NCBI GenBank assembly: GCA_963667195.1
Contig: OY762962.1
Coordinates: 1,240,001 to 1,304,000 of the forward strand
DNA: 64,000 nucleotides
Source of the DNA: UBA7703 sp963667195
Lineage (GTDB): Bacteria; Bacillota; Clostridia; Christensenellales; CAG-138
Direction: 5' to 3'
Position 1 is the stretch's first letter. Every line of letters begins with the position of its first letter. Below the pieces are notes generated by a model. It made no database searches and was not told the origin of the DNA. It saw nothing but the letters and a program-made list of their open reading frames with translations. This document shows, one piece after another, positions 23,747 through 32,488 of the stretch. A program made the position numbers and the translations under genes.

Positions 23747-25882
23747 CTATTTCTTCGGTGTCGGTGTGGGCGCCGGTGTTGCCGCGGGTGAGGGTGTCAT
23801 GCCCAGCTTTGGCGTGAGCAGCGGTGTTGGGCTTGGCGACGGCGTCGGCACATAGACCCACTCCGGCTCGATGTAGTCATAGACTTTGCGAAGGCCGATG
23901 TCCGTGTGCATGTGCCGGTTCCGGTCGTTTTCGGTGAGCATGAAGTGCATCGCGTCGCAGGTGGTCTCGTAATAGAACCCCCACTCGAATCCCGCGCGGT
24001 AAAACGCCAGCTCATAGAGCAGATAGTTCACGATCGTGTTGGGCACCTTCCGAAAGCGCGCCGGATAGTCGCCGTCGTAGGTGAAGTCGTAATACCGGAC
24101 GCCGCTCTTGTCGGTCTTGATGCCGTTGTAGGTCAAGTGGTTTCGCACGTCGCCGCCGATCAGTTCATGATTGCTCGCATGATTGCTGTTGGGGTAGAGG
24201 TCGTCGTTGACGTCGATTGCCGTGCCCAGCGTGTGGTGGCTGATATACTCAAGGTTGGTTTGGAAGCGGGGTACATACGTTCCGCGCTTTCCAACCAGAT
24301 CGTTCAGCAGCAGGAGATCGCCCTCGATGGTTTTCTTTGTGCGCGGGCTATAGAGGGAGACGCGCACATAAGTGGTCGTGAGGTAATGGTTTGCGGCCTC
24401 AAAATACGGCACCGCGCTGACGTTGACGCGACCGAGGCTGGAGGGCACGATGTGCGCGTTGCGCCAGGTGACATCGAGGCCGATGCCGCGCCCGCCACCG
24501 ATATAGTACGGGAAGAGGAATCCGGTCGTGTCCCCGCGGAAGAACTCCAGCGCGTCGAGATAGTTATCGTCAAACTTGTTCTGCGTGAGCGTGTGCGGCT
24601 TCAAGATCGCAATGTTGCAGTCGGCGGAGACGAGCGTAACCCCCTCCGGATGCGAAACACTCGTTGCCGAAAGGGTGAAGTGATAAAGCCCCGCGCGGAG
24701 GTTGCGAATATCGAATTTCTTATCGATGGAGTCCAGAACCTTGGAGGTCAGTGAATACGCGGTGACGTTTTGCTCCGGCAGGAAGGAGACGCTCTGACGG
24801 ATGCTTTCACCGGCTCCGCCGGACGGAACAATCTGCACTGTGACGCCCGTGAGTGCGCTATCCGCGTAGATGGAACCATGCAGGTTGAAGTCCAGCCCCT
24901 GCTGGATCGTATCGCCCTGCTGCATCATCGGCACTTCGGGACAGGATTGGAACTTGATTCCCTCGTAGCCGACCGGCAGCTGCGTTCCGCCTGCGGAGGC
25001 GCTCAGCATGGCGATCGTGGCCTTCTTGAGATAGCCCTGTGTGGCAACATGCGCTTCGGCGGTTGTCCAGTAGTGCACTGCCGCGCTGTCCGCGTCCGCG
25101 CGGAGCATCTTTGCCGCGTTTGCTGCGCTGGGAGAGGGCATCGTGTCGCTCATTGTCGCCTGCACGGCGGGCGTTTCCGCAAGGGCGATGCGCGCCTGCA
25201 CCTCGGATTCATCGATACGAACCAACTGCGACGGCAGCACATAGCCGTAGTTTCCCGCCTCGGTGATCACATAATAATAGCCTTCCACCTCGCCGAGAAT
25301 GCGAACCAGATGCTCGCACTCCGTGGCCAGCACCTCGCTTTTTTCCCGCGAATCGGCTATCAGATCGCAGTTTGCGGCCTCGATGCGCGCATAGCCGGAA
25401 ACACCGGTCTGCGTGAGCCTGCTGTTGTGCGCGTCCCTCTTGAGCACATAGCCCGTGTCGGAGGAAAACGTCGAGCGAACATGATAGAACGCCGCGCCTT
25501 CGGGCGAGGTCACCTCGTCGAGGATGATCAGCTCGCTGACATGGCGGGTGTGATCGTTCTTTAGCTTGATCTTCGTGGATTTTGTCGTGGGTTCGGGGTA
25601 GAGGAAGATCGCGGTGCCCGTCGAGATCAGGCGCAGCGAAGGTTGATCGGTGACCAGATTCTCGCGGATGCGTTGGCCGACATCGACTGCGGTGAACGCG
25701 TCCGTTTGCGATTCCTGCGCGGGAGAAGGAGACGCTGTTGCCACGGGCGCGGGCGTGGCCTCCGCTGCTGCGGTTTCCGCGCGTAACGTCGTCGGCGGGG
25801 CAATCGCGAACGGCGCGGAAAACGAGGTGCCCGCGAGAAACAGGATCATGATGCAGTTTGGAACAAAACGGGAAAGCTTCAT
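23747..25882 (-). CDS. secreted M15-type D,D-carboxypeptidase with SH3-like N-terminus
   Basis: A 711-residue exported protein. After a signal peptide (about 1-30) and an Ala/Pro linker come SH3-like wall-binding units (about 60-230; VGQRIRENLVT ... DEVTSPEGAAFYHVRSTF). A long middle part of beta type follows. The C-terminal M15_4 domain has HHTLGTAIDVND and CDAMHFML, giving the zinc ligands and catalytic residues of D-Ala-D-Ala carboxypeptidases. It ends in a TPSPTP tail. ATG 25882 was chosen because AGGAG lies just upstream; the frame extends seven codons more. The N-terminal ~190 residues are paralogous to those of the protein at 26062. Likely trims peptidoglycan stems outside the cell. 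Confidence 0.82.
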   Translation of the reverse strand: MKLSRFVPNCIMILFLAGTSFSAPFAIAPPTTLRAETAAAEATPAPVATASPSPAQESQTDAFTAVDVGQRIRENLVTDQPSLRLISTGTAIFLYPEPTTKSTKIKLKNDHTRHVSELIILDEVTSPEGAAFYHVRSTFSSDTGYVLKRDAHNSRLTQTGVSGYARIEAANCDLIADSREKSEVLATECEHLVRILGEVEGYYYVITEAGNYGYVLPSQLVRIDESEVQARIALAETPAVQATMSDTMPSPSAANAAKMLRADADSAAVHYWTTAEAHVATQGYLKKATIAMLSASAGGTQLPVGYEGIKFQSCPEVPMMQQGDTIQQGLDFNLHGSIYADSALTGVTVQIVPSGGAGESIRQSVSFLPEQNVTAYSLTSKVLDSIDKKFDIRNLRAGLYHFTLSATSVSHPEGVTLVSADCNIAILKPHTLTQNKFDDNYLDALEFFRGDTTGFLFPYYIGGGRGIGLDVTWRNAHIVPSSLGRVNVSAVPYFEAANHYLTTTYVRVSLYSPRTKKTIEGDLLLLNDLVGKRGTYVPRFQTNLEYISHHTLGTAIDVNDDLYPNSNHASNHELIGGDVRNHLTYNGIKTDKSGVRYYDFTYDGDYPARFRKVPNTIVNYLLYELAFYRAGFEWGFYYETTCDAMHFMLTENDRNRHMHTDIGLRKVYDYIEPEWVYVPTPSPSPTPLLTPKLGMTPSPAATPAPTPTPKK

Positions 25883-26017
25883 ATCGCTCCTGAAAACAAA
25901 CAATTGCGTTGGCGCGGCTTTCGCCGGAACATGCGCCGGATCGCCGCGTGTATCTATCTAGTATACACGAGGAATCGCGAAAACTCAAAACGAAGCGTGG
26001 ATCGCGTGCGGGAAAAT

Positions 26018-26048
26018 CAAAAAACGGGAGCAGTGCTCCCGTTTTTGA
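26018..26048 (-). terminator. intrinsic terminator of the NlpC/P60 gene
   Basis: Stem ACGGGAGCA/TGCTCCCGT at 26023-26042, with T-tracts on both sides. Read on the minus strand it ends the gene at 26062. Confidence 0.85.
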
Positions 26049-26061
26049 TATGCTCAAATTC

Positions 26062-27822
26062 TTATTTTTTCTCGGGCACCTGCATCCGCAGCGCGTTTGA
26101 GTAGAGCCCCTGCAGCTCCGGCCGGAAGCCCGCAACCAGCGTGCCGCGGTAGAAGTCCGTCACCGTCGTGGAGTGAATCACCCGCATGTCGCCAAGGTAG
26201 ATCATGACATGCGAAATGCGCCCCTGTGTTTCACCCACGAGGAAGACCAGGTCCCCGCGCTCCAGCAACGGTAGCGTGGTTGCATCGCCGGAGCTCTTGG
26301 ACACATACTTCATCTCGAATTTCTGGCCCCTGTAATACAGCACTTCCAGATGCCCAAGCCCGGAGGCGGTCGTCTCGCGGAACTGCTTGTTGCCGTTTTT
26401 GATCTGCGTGGCGCCCGCGCGGCGGAGAGCCCAGCCGACGAGGCCGGAGCAATCGTAGCTTGCTTCGCCCATGCGGCAGAAGTTGTTGTATGGCGTACCG
26501 AGGCGGTCATAGGCGGAGGAGATCATACTCTCGATGAGAAACGACTTATCGTCGGTGATCTCGGTCTGAATGCGGCGTCCGGAGTCGAAGTATTTCCAAA
26601 TCGGCGAGGCGCTGAGCTGCGTTACCGTCTCCACCTGCCCGTTTTTCACCCAGAGCATGCTGTCGTCGCCAAGATAGATGCCGCAGGCGGTGATATAGCC
26701 GGAGTCCGGCCCGCGCAGCACGACCTGATAGGTTTCGACCTCCGCGGTGTCGTTTGGCCCGTACTCGGCAAAGAACAGCAAATCTCCGCGTTCGAGCTTG
26801 GCTCCGCGCGCTACATGCATCCACTGCGTTTGGTGATCCTCGTAATACGCGAGGCTTCCGCAGGAATTCCAGAGCTTGAAGATCGAGGAATTATACACAT
26901 CCTCGCGATAGCCGATGGGATATTGCGCGAGGTCGGAAAGATCCTTCTGGAAAAACTGGTAGTATCCGGGGTTAAAGTAGATGCCGAGGCGGGAGAGTCC
27001 GTCGTAGATCAGCGCTTCGGTCGAGGCAGCGCCGGTCTGGCTCTGCGCATACGTAATGAGGTTTTCGATGTCAAACGGTTCTTCTGCCGCCGGAGATAAG
27101 CCGGAGGCGATATACGTATCCAGTGTCGCTTTGTCGATGAGCTTGAGCTGATCCGGCTTGACGAAACCGCAGTTGCCGTCCTCGGTGATGACATAGTAAA
27201 AATCCTTATACATGCCGAGGATGCGGGCCGCGTGATAGCTCTCCTGCGAGAGCACCGAGCTCTCCAGATCCGGCGACTTCATCATGGAGCAGCCGGGGAT
27301 GATCATCATCGCATAGCCGGTGACGCCGCTGAGCGCGAGCTTGCTGTCGCGCGTGTCCTTTTCGAGCACATAGCCCGTCGCGTCCGAAAAAGCGGCGCGC
27401 ACCTGGTACATGAGCTTGCCTTCGGGAGACGTGACCTCGCTGAGTACGATCAGGTCGCTGATGGATCGGTCTGTCGTGCGGTTGACCAGCTCCGTGCTCT
27501 CGCCGGATGTATCCGCCGAGGGGAAGAGTTCGATCGATCCCGCAAACGAAACGAGCTTCAGTGTTTCGATGTTGGTCAGCAGGTTATCGCGCACGCGCTG
27601 ACCCAGGTGATCCACCGGCTCCGGCGTGGGTTCCGGCGTGGGGCTCGGCGTGGGTTCCGGCGTGCCCGCAAGCGTGACCACATGCTGCGTCGCGGTCGGT
27701 GCCGGAGAGGGAGTTGCTTCCGCCTCTTTGCTACCCGCGCAACCTGCGAGCAGGAGCGAAACGGCAGCGCATGCTCCGAGCGCATAATAGAAGGATGACA
27801 TCGAATGTGAAGAACGCTTCAT
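26062..27822 (-). CDS. NlpC/P60 lipoprotein with SH3-like N-terminus
   Basis: A 586-residue lipoprotein. ATG 27822 (GGAGGG upstream) gives a proper signal with lipobox LLAGC; the longer frame does not. A TPEPTPSPTPEP linker leads to SH3-like units (LGQRVRDNLLT ... SEVTSPEGKLMYQVRAAF ... GFVKPDQLKLID). A middle region (about 280-440) may be a second, degenerate NlpC-like fold (LERGDLLFFAEYG ... CGIYLGDDSMLWV). The C-terminal NlpC/P60 domain has the cysteine in YDCSGLVGWALRRAG (near 455) and RISHVMIYLGD (His near 540). It should cut peptidoglycan peptides from the outer membrane leaflet side. Confidence 0.87.
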   Translation of the reverse strand: MKRSSHSMSSFYYALGACAAVSLLLAGCAGSKEAEATPSPAPTATQHVVTLAGTPEPTPSPTPEPTPEPVDHLGQRVRDNLLTNIETLKLVSFAGSIELFPSADTSGESTELVNRTTDRSISDLIVLSEVTSPEGKLMYQVRAAFSDATGYVLEKDTRDSKLALSGVTGYAMMIIPGCSMMKSPDLESSVLSQESYHAARILGMYKDFYYVITEDGNCGFVKPDQLKLIDKATLDTYIASGLSPAAEEPFDIENLITYAQSQTGAASTEALIYDGLSRLGIYFNPGYYQFFQKDLSDLAQYPIGYREDVYNSSIFKLWNSCGSLAYYEDHQTQWMHVARGAKLERGDLLFFAEYGPNDTAEVETYQVVLRGPDSGYITACGIYLGDDSMLWVKNGQVETVTQLSASPIWKYFDSGRRIQTEITDDKSFLIESMISSAYDRLGTPYNNFCRMGEASYDCSGLVGWALRRAGATQIKNGNKQFRETTASGLGHLEVLYYRGQKFEMKYVSKSSGDATTLPLLERGDLVFLVGETQGRISHVMIYLGDMRVIHSTTVTDFYRGTLVAGFRPELQGLYSNALRMQVPEKK

Positions 27823-28281
27823 AAACCCTCCGGTTCGATAGGCAGCACAGAAAGATTCCGTTGCAAGAGAAACGAAACTTTGCCGCGATCTAGGCTGATC
27901 TCCAGTATACAGGAAAGTGCGGGAAAACACAAAACGCGGCGGATTCAAAACCGGACACGCAATCGACTCGCGTTACATAACAGCTGTTGATTTGTTACAT
28001 TTCAATTCGGTCGTGAAACAAATCAAACGAGGTTTTGCAGGAAAAAATTCGATTATCAGTATGTTATAAATAGTAGTTTTTCTTAAAATCTCCGATTTAC
28101 ATTGATTATATAGGGGATTGCGGCGAAAATATGTCCTTTCAAAACTTGCCGGATGCAGAATGTCTTCCTGCATTCGGGATTCGTCAGAGCGGAAACGAAT
28201 TACATAAAAAACGCGAAAAATGTAACACGGCCCTTTTTTTAAGCGTTCGAACCGCAATTCGTTCCGTCCCGGAGAGGCACT
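27823..28281. other. AT-rich intergenic region, 459 bp
   Basis: It lies between the NlpC/P60 start and the end of the SGNH gene, both on the minus strand. Visible items: a palindrome AACAGCTGTT (27979-27988) and a 10-bp stem CCGGATGCAG/CTGCATTCGG (28149-28176) that may stop the MBOAT-SGNH transcript, although its T-tract is poor. Short ORFs here show no family or ribosome site. Confidence 0.4.
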
Positions 28282-29205
28282 TTACTCAAAAACCGGCGGT
28301 TCGTTGCCCAGCACAAGGTCGGTAAACACGAGCGCGCCCTTGTCGTTGAGGTGATCGCTGTTGATGAATAAATCGAGCCGATCGATCAGACGAACATCTC
28401 TGGAATAATCCAGATAGGTGATTCCCTCCTCCGCTGCAACGGCGTTTAGGAAATCCACTTGCTTCTGGAGGAAGGTTGGCGGCACCAGCTCGTTATACGT
28501 GCGGGTAAACGGCGTGGTGATCAAAACGGGCGTTACATCGTGCTCCTTGCAGAGCTTGATGATGCGATATAGGCAGTTCACGTTCGCCTGAATCGGCTCG
28601 TAAACGGTGTCGTTCTTCGTTGCGTCGAGTACCGCCTGTATCATGGCTTCCGCGTGCGCTTTGACATCGGTGTCAACCGCGCTTTGCGCGCCGGTCATGT
28701 CAAACTCCTCGGACTCCCAGAACGTGGCAAGCCAGCTCGGCGGAAACAGTCCGGGCACCTTGACCGCCAGCCATTCGCGCCAGCTGAAGCTGAGGATTTG
28801 ATCGCGCGGCAGAAAGTAGTAGAAGCGGCGATTGAGCGAAAGAAAGTCTCCGCCGCTGTAGCCGCCGCCGATCAGCGAAAGGTAGGAGACGGGGATATAG
28901 AGCGTGGACCCCTTGGTGAAGCGATCGATGTAGGCACTCAGCACGCGCTCATCCTGCGCCAGCGTCTGGTAACCATAGGCAAGATTCAGCGACGAAAGCT
29001 CCGGATGATCCACATAGGAGAAGCCGTTCTGGCCGTAGCTGTTACCGATGTTCCCCACCTGAATCTGCTCGGGCGGGTGGATAAACCGTTGTACGTAGGC
29101 GGGCGAAAGACTCCCTCTTGCCTGCACAAAGGCAAAGTTGGCAACGCCGGCAAGGATTGCGCACACAAGCGTTAAAAGCAGCAGTTTTTTCAAAAATAGT
29201 TTCAT
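28282..29205 (-). CDS. membrane-anchored SGNH-type hydrolase/acyltransferase partner
   Basis: A 307-residue protein with an N-terminal signal anchor (about 5-25). It has the SGNH pattern: GNIGNSYGQ near residue 52 (Ser nucleophile block), a central N-rich block (IQANVNCLYRI), and NSDHLNDKGA near 279 (Asp/His pair). This is the AlgJ/AlgX/DltD-like partner that accepts acyl groups outside the cell. AGGAG precedes ATG 29205, 9 bp after the MBOAT gene on the same strand. Together they should O-acylate a surface glycan. The acyl group and glycan are not known. Confidence 0.8.
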   Translation of the reverse strand: MKLFLKKLLLLTLVCAILAGVANFAFVQARGSLSPAYVQRFIHPPEQIQVGNIGNSYGQNGFSYVDHPELSSLNLAYGYQTLAQDERVLSAYIDRFTKGSTLYIPVSYLSLIGGGYSGGDFLSLNRRFYYFLPRDQILSFSWREWLAVKVPGLFPPSWLATFWESEEFDMTGAQSAVDTDVKAHAEAMIQAVLDATKNDTVYEPIQANVNCLYRIIKLCKEHDVTPVLITTPFTRTYNELVPPTFLQKQVDFLNAVAAEEGITYLDYSRDVRLIDRLDLFINSDHLNDKGALVFTDLVLGNEPPVFE

Positions 29206-29214
29206 GTGCGCTCC

Positions 29215-30693
29215 TTAAAACTGGAAGTAGATGAACTCTCCGCCGCCGCCGGTACCCGGAAAGAACAGGATAAACCAGATCAAAACAAGATAGATTGCCC
29301 AACGGTAAACCGGCTTCCAGCGGGACATGGAGCGGAACACGTCCGCGCGCATGCTGAAATAGTCAAACACCGCAAGCATGGCCACCGGCAGCAGACGAAC
29401 GAGAATATCATTCCGGTTCAGATTGAGTGCGCGCGCCGCGCTCGTGACGTAATGAATCGGCGAGCTGATGCCGGCGAACATGTGGCTGAGTCCATAGAAC
29501 GCATCGGAGAGCGTGTTGGCACGGAAGAACACCCACGCAAAGCAAACCAGCGCGAATGTGAGCAGTATCTGGAGCGCGGATTGAACCGCGCGCGCGCCCT
29601 TGCTCTTCTGCGCAACCGTTCGATTCTTGGAAGCCCGCCGGATCAGGGCCTCGACGACCATATAGAAACCATGCAGCGCACCCCAGACGACGAACGTCCA
29701 GTTTGCGCCGTGCCAAAGACCGCTGAGCAGGAACGTGATCATGAGGTTGAGGAGCACGCGCGGCAGCTTCTTGCGGTTTCCGCCAAGGGGAATGTAGACA
29801 TAATCGCGAAACCAGGTGGAGAGCGAGATATGCCAGCGGCTCCAGAACTCGCGAATCGACTTGGAGAAATACGGACTGTCGAAGTTCTTCATGAGCTGGA
29901 CGCCGAGCAGCTTTGCCGAGCCGACCGCGATATCGGAATATCCGGAGAAGTCGCAATAAATCTGGAACGCAAAGAAGATTGTCGCCGCAATGAACGACAA
30001 TCCCTGATAATTCGCCAGATTTCCATAGACCATGTTGACGTAGACGGACAGCGTGTCCGCGATGACGACCTTCTTGAATAACCCGATTGCAATCCACTTG
30101 AGCCCGTCGCTGCCCTCGACATAGTCGAAGGTTCTCTCCTTGCGCAGTTGGGGAATGAGGTTGTCGGAGCGCTCGATCGGGCCCGCGACCAGCTGGGGAA
30201 AGAAGGAGACGTACAGTGTATAATACCCCAAGTGTTTTTCCACGGGAATCTTGTTGCGGTAGACATCTATGACATAGCTCAGGGTTTGGAAGGTGTAAAA
30301 CGAAATGCCGACGGGCAGCACGAGCTTGAGCGTGATATCCTGCACCGGCAGAGAGAAGGCACGAAGCAGCGAGGTGACGGATTCGCTGAAAAAGTCGAAA
30401 TACTTAAAGAAGAACAGCACGCCAAAACAGATGACCAATGCGAGAATCATAAACAGCTTTGGCAGCTTGGCTTTCTTTCCTTCCGCGTTGCGGAAGCGGT
30501 CGATCAAAAGCCCGCTGGAGTAGGAGACGAGCGTGGTGAGTGCAATCAGCACCACAAGCTCCGGATTCCAACTCATATAGAAATAGTAGCTAGCAATCAG
30601 CAGCATGATCCAGCGGAATCGATGCGGCAGGAGCCAGTGCAAGACGAAGACCAGCGCCAGGAAAATTGCATAGGGTACCGAGTTAAACAGCAT
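29215..30693 (-). CDS. MBOAT-family membrane O-acyltransferase (AlgI-like)
   Basis: A 492-residue polytopic protein. Hallmarks: MLFNSVPYAIFLALVF at the N-terminus, REFWSRWHISLSTWFRDYVYIPLGGNRK, and SGLWHGANWTFVVWGALHG with the catalytic His near 327. It passes acyl groups across the membrane to a partner such as the SGNH protein encoded next. A promoter is visible upstream (30733-30761), so the pair forms its own unit. Confidence 0.93.
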   Translation of the reverse strand: MLFNSVPYAIFLALVFVLHWLLPHRFRWIMLLIASYYFYMSWNPELVVLIALTTLVSYSSGLLIDRFRNAEGKKAKLPKLFMILALVICFGVLFFFKYFDFFSESVTSLLRAFSLPVQDITLKLVLPVGISFYTFQTLSYVIDVYRNKIPVEKHLGYYTLYVSFFPQLVAGPIERSDNLIPQLRKERTFDYVEGSDGLKWIAIGLFKKVVIADTLSVYVNMVYGNLANYQGLSFIAATIFFAFQIYCDFSGYSDIAVGSAKLLGVQLMKNFDSPYFSKSIREFWSRWHISLSTWFRDYVYIPLGGNRKKLPRVLLNLMITFLLSGLWHGANWTFVVWGALHGFYMVVEALIRRASKNRTVAQKSKGARAVQSALQILLTFALVCFAWVFFRANTLSDAFYGLSHMFAGISSPIHYVTSAARALNLNRNDILVRLLPVAMLAVFDYFSMRADVFRSMSRWKPVYRWAIYLVLIWFILFFPGTGGGGEFIYFQF

Positions 30694-30732
30694 GCGTGCA
30701 TATCCCCCGTCGTTTCAAGCAATATCTTATTG

Positions 30733-30761
30733 ATCATACCGTATCGGTTCAAAAAAGACAA
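30733..30761 (-). promoter_or_regulatory. promoter of the MBOAT-SGNH operon
   Basis: On the minus strand: TTGTCT (30761-30756), 17-bp spacer, TATGAT (30738-30733), 40 bp before the MBOAT ATG. Confidence 0.55.
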
Positions 30762-30835
30762 GAAAGAACAAGCGGGGATCGTGTTTGAGCCGGGTGGGGA
30801 ACAGCCGGAATTGGTCGGCTCAGATATGCGGTTGG

Positions 30836-31948
30836 CTAGATCAGCGAGGCGATGGCGGAAGCGGAGATGCAAAGCCCGCGTCCTTCGTCGTTCATGCCCT
30901 CGGTGGTGGTCGCCTTGATGGACACGCTCTCGGGAGAAACGTGCATGGCGGCTGCCAGCCGCGCCTGCATGCTTGCTGCGTGCGGCTTGATCTTCGGCCG
31001 CTCGCAGATGATCGTCGCGTCCACATGCGACACGCGGAGGCGGTTCTCTTCGATCCGGCGAACGACCTCCTGAAGCAGCACGATGCTGTCCGCGCCCTTG
31101 TACGCCGCGTCGGTATCGGGAAAGAGCCTGCCGATGTCGCCAAGCCCCGCCGCGCCGAGCAGCGCGTCGATGATCGCGTGGGTGAGTACGTCCGCGTCGG
31201 AATGCCCCAGCAAGCCTTTTTCAAACGGAATCTCCACGCCGCCGAGGATCAGCCTTCGCCCCTCGACGAGGCGGTGCGTGTCATAGCCCGTGCCGAAGCG
31301 CGCAAAACTTGCGAGCGCGAGCTGCCAGTCCGCGCCCGTGGTGAGCTTCTGGTTTGCCGCCTCGCCTTCGGTGAAGACAAACTTTGGTTCGAAGCCCGCC
31401 GCGATGTACAGCGCGCAGTCGTCCGTCACGCGGGTTAGGTCGCCCGATTCGTAGGCTTGCTTGATGCGCTCAAAGCGAAACGTCTGCGGCGTCTGCATGC
31501 GGATGAGACGGCTGCGATCCAGCGGAGTCACACCCGTTTCATCGAGCTGCACAATCGTGTCCGTGACCTTGCCCGCGACCACGCCGCTGCCGAATGCGCG
31601 CGCGCTTTCGATGCTCTCGCGCACGGTCTCGGGCGAGACCATGCAGCGCGCGGCGTCGTGAATCGCGACGATGTCGGCGCGCGCGATGCTGTCCAGCGCG
31701 TGCTTGACCGATTCCGCGCGGGTCTGTCCGCCTTCCACAATCGCGTGCGGAACGGGGCAGGAAAGCCCCTCCACAAACGCACGCGTGGACGGCGAAACGG
31801 CGAATACGATCTCGTCCGCGCCGCCGAGCACGAGGGCTTCCAGCGAGCGCTCGATCGCGGTCTTTCCCGCGATGGGCGTAAGCAGCTTGTCAAACCCCAT
31901 CCGCGTGGAGCCGCCCGCGCAGAGCAGGATGCCGACCGTGCCGCTCAT
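30836..31948 (-). CDS. ispDF: bifunctional IspD/IspF, MEP isoprenoid pathway
   Basis: A 370-residue fusion. Residues 1-~215: IspD, with the nucleotide-binding CAGGSTRMGFDK, DAAR and TPQTF motifs; it joins CTP and MEP. Residues ~218-370: IspF, with YDTHRL, GHSDADVLTHAI and the C-terminal KATTTEGMNDEGRG; it forms the cyclic diphosphate MEcPP. The fused form is found in some Clostridia and Proteobacteria. It starts within the stop of the S4 gene (ATGA overlap), so the two are translationally coupled. Confidence 0.96.
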   Translation of the reverse strand: MSGTVGILLCAGGSTRMGFDKLLTPIAGKTAIERSLEALVLGGADEIVFAVSPSTRAFVEGLSCPVPHAIVEGGQTRAESVKHALDSIARADIVAIHDAARCMVSPETVRESIESARAFGSGVVAGKVTDTIVQLDETGVTPLDRSRLIRMQTPQTFRFERIKQAYESGDLTRVTDDCALYIAAGFEPKFVFTEGEAANQKLTTGADWQLALASFARFGTGYDTHRLVEGRRLILGGVEIPFEKGLLGHSDADVLTHAIIDALLGAAGLGDIGRLFPDTDAAYKGADSIVLLQEVVRRIEENRLRVSHVDATIICERPKIKPHAASMQARLAAAMHVSPESVSIKATTTEGMNDEGRGLCISASAIASLI

Positions 31949-32202
31949 TTGTCCTCTACTCCGCTTAGCACAGTATACATGCCTGCCGCGTCCTCTTTGT
32001 GTACGCTCTCTTTGAGGCTCTCGATGCGCACCAGCAGATGCTTGCCTCCGAGCAGCAGATCCAGCGTGTCGCCTTCCTTCACCTCGGAGGAGGGTTTTGC
32101 GACCTTGCCGTTGATGCTCACGCGGCCCGCGTCCGCGGCCTCGTTGGCGACGGTGCGGCGCTTGATGATGCGGGAAACCTTCAGGTATTTATCCAAACGC
32201 AT
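31945..32202 (-). CDS. rqcP: S4-domain RNA-binding protein, RqcP-like
   Basis: An 85-residue protein, mostly one S4 domain: MRLDKYLKVSRIIKRRTVANEAADAGRVSINGK is the classic signature, followed by a basic loop. Length and sequence fit RqcP (YabO), which works with RqcH in C-terminal alanine tailing of stalled chains on 50S subunits. ATG 32202 was chosen because the family begins MRLDK; the frame runs 18 codons further without a ribosome site. In Bacillus this gene sits in a different context. Confidence 0.85.
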   Translation of the reverse strand: MRLDKYLKVSRIIKRRTVANEAADAGRVSINGKVAKPSSEVKEGDTLDLLLGGKHLLVRIESLKESVHKEDAAGMYTVLSGVEDK

Positions 32203-32299
32203 AAGTGTGTTCTCTTTCTCATTCGATTTGTTTGCACCGCTCCTATTATGAGGCACGAATACGAAATCATGTTACGTTGGATCACTTTGATTGTCAAGG

Positions 32300-32328
32300 T
32301 TGACACGGCGTGCAAAAGCGTGTATCCT
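32300..32328 (+). promoter_or_regulatory. promoter of the TPP-riboswitch/thiT transcript
   Basis: Consensus TTGACA (32300-32305), 17-bp spacer, TATCCT (32323-32328), placed just before the aptamer. Confidence 0.8.
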
Positions 32329-32335
32329 AATTCGC

Positions 32336-32415
32336 ATCACGGGGGCGTCCGGAGAACAGCCGGACTGAGAAGTACCCTTGGAACCTGTTGGGTCATGCCA
32401 TCGAAGGAAAGTGAT
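32336..32415 (+). ncRNA. TPP (THI-box) riboswitch aptamer
   Basis: P1 is ATCAC/GTGAT (32336-32340, 32411-32415). Conserved segments follow in order: GGGGGCGTCC, ACTGAGAAGTACCC, GAACCTGTTGGGTCATGCCA and GAAGGAAA. This is the usual TPP riboswitch layout. It controls thiT through the terminator at 32439. Confidence 0.93.
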
Positions 32416-32438
32416 ACATATCGCAGCTTCTTTTTGAT

Positions 32439-32466
32439 GGTCGTCTCACTGGCGACTATTTTTTTG
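32439..32466 (+). terminator. riboswitch attenuator terminator
   Basis: Stem GGTCGTC/GGCGACT (two G-U pairs) followed by ATTTTTTTG. It should form when TPP is bound and shut off thiT. Confidence 0.75.
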
Positions 32467-32488
32467 TGGAAAAAGGAGAATATTGAAT

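Noticed and set aside
28131..28325. A 64-codon plus-strand frame in the 27.8-28.3 kb gap
   Set aside because: No ribosome site, and it runs into the end of the SGNH gene on the other strand.
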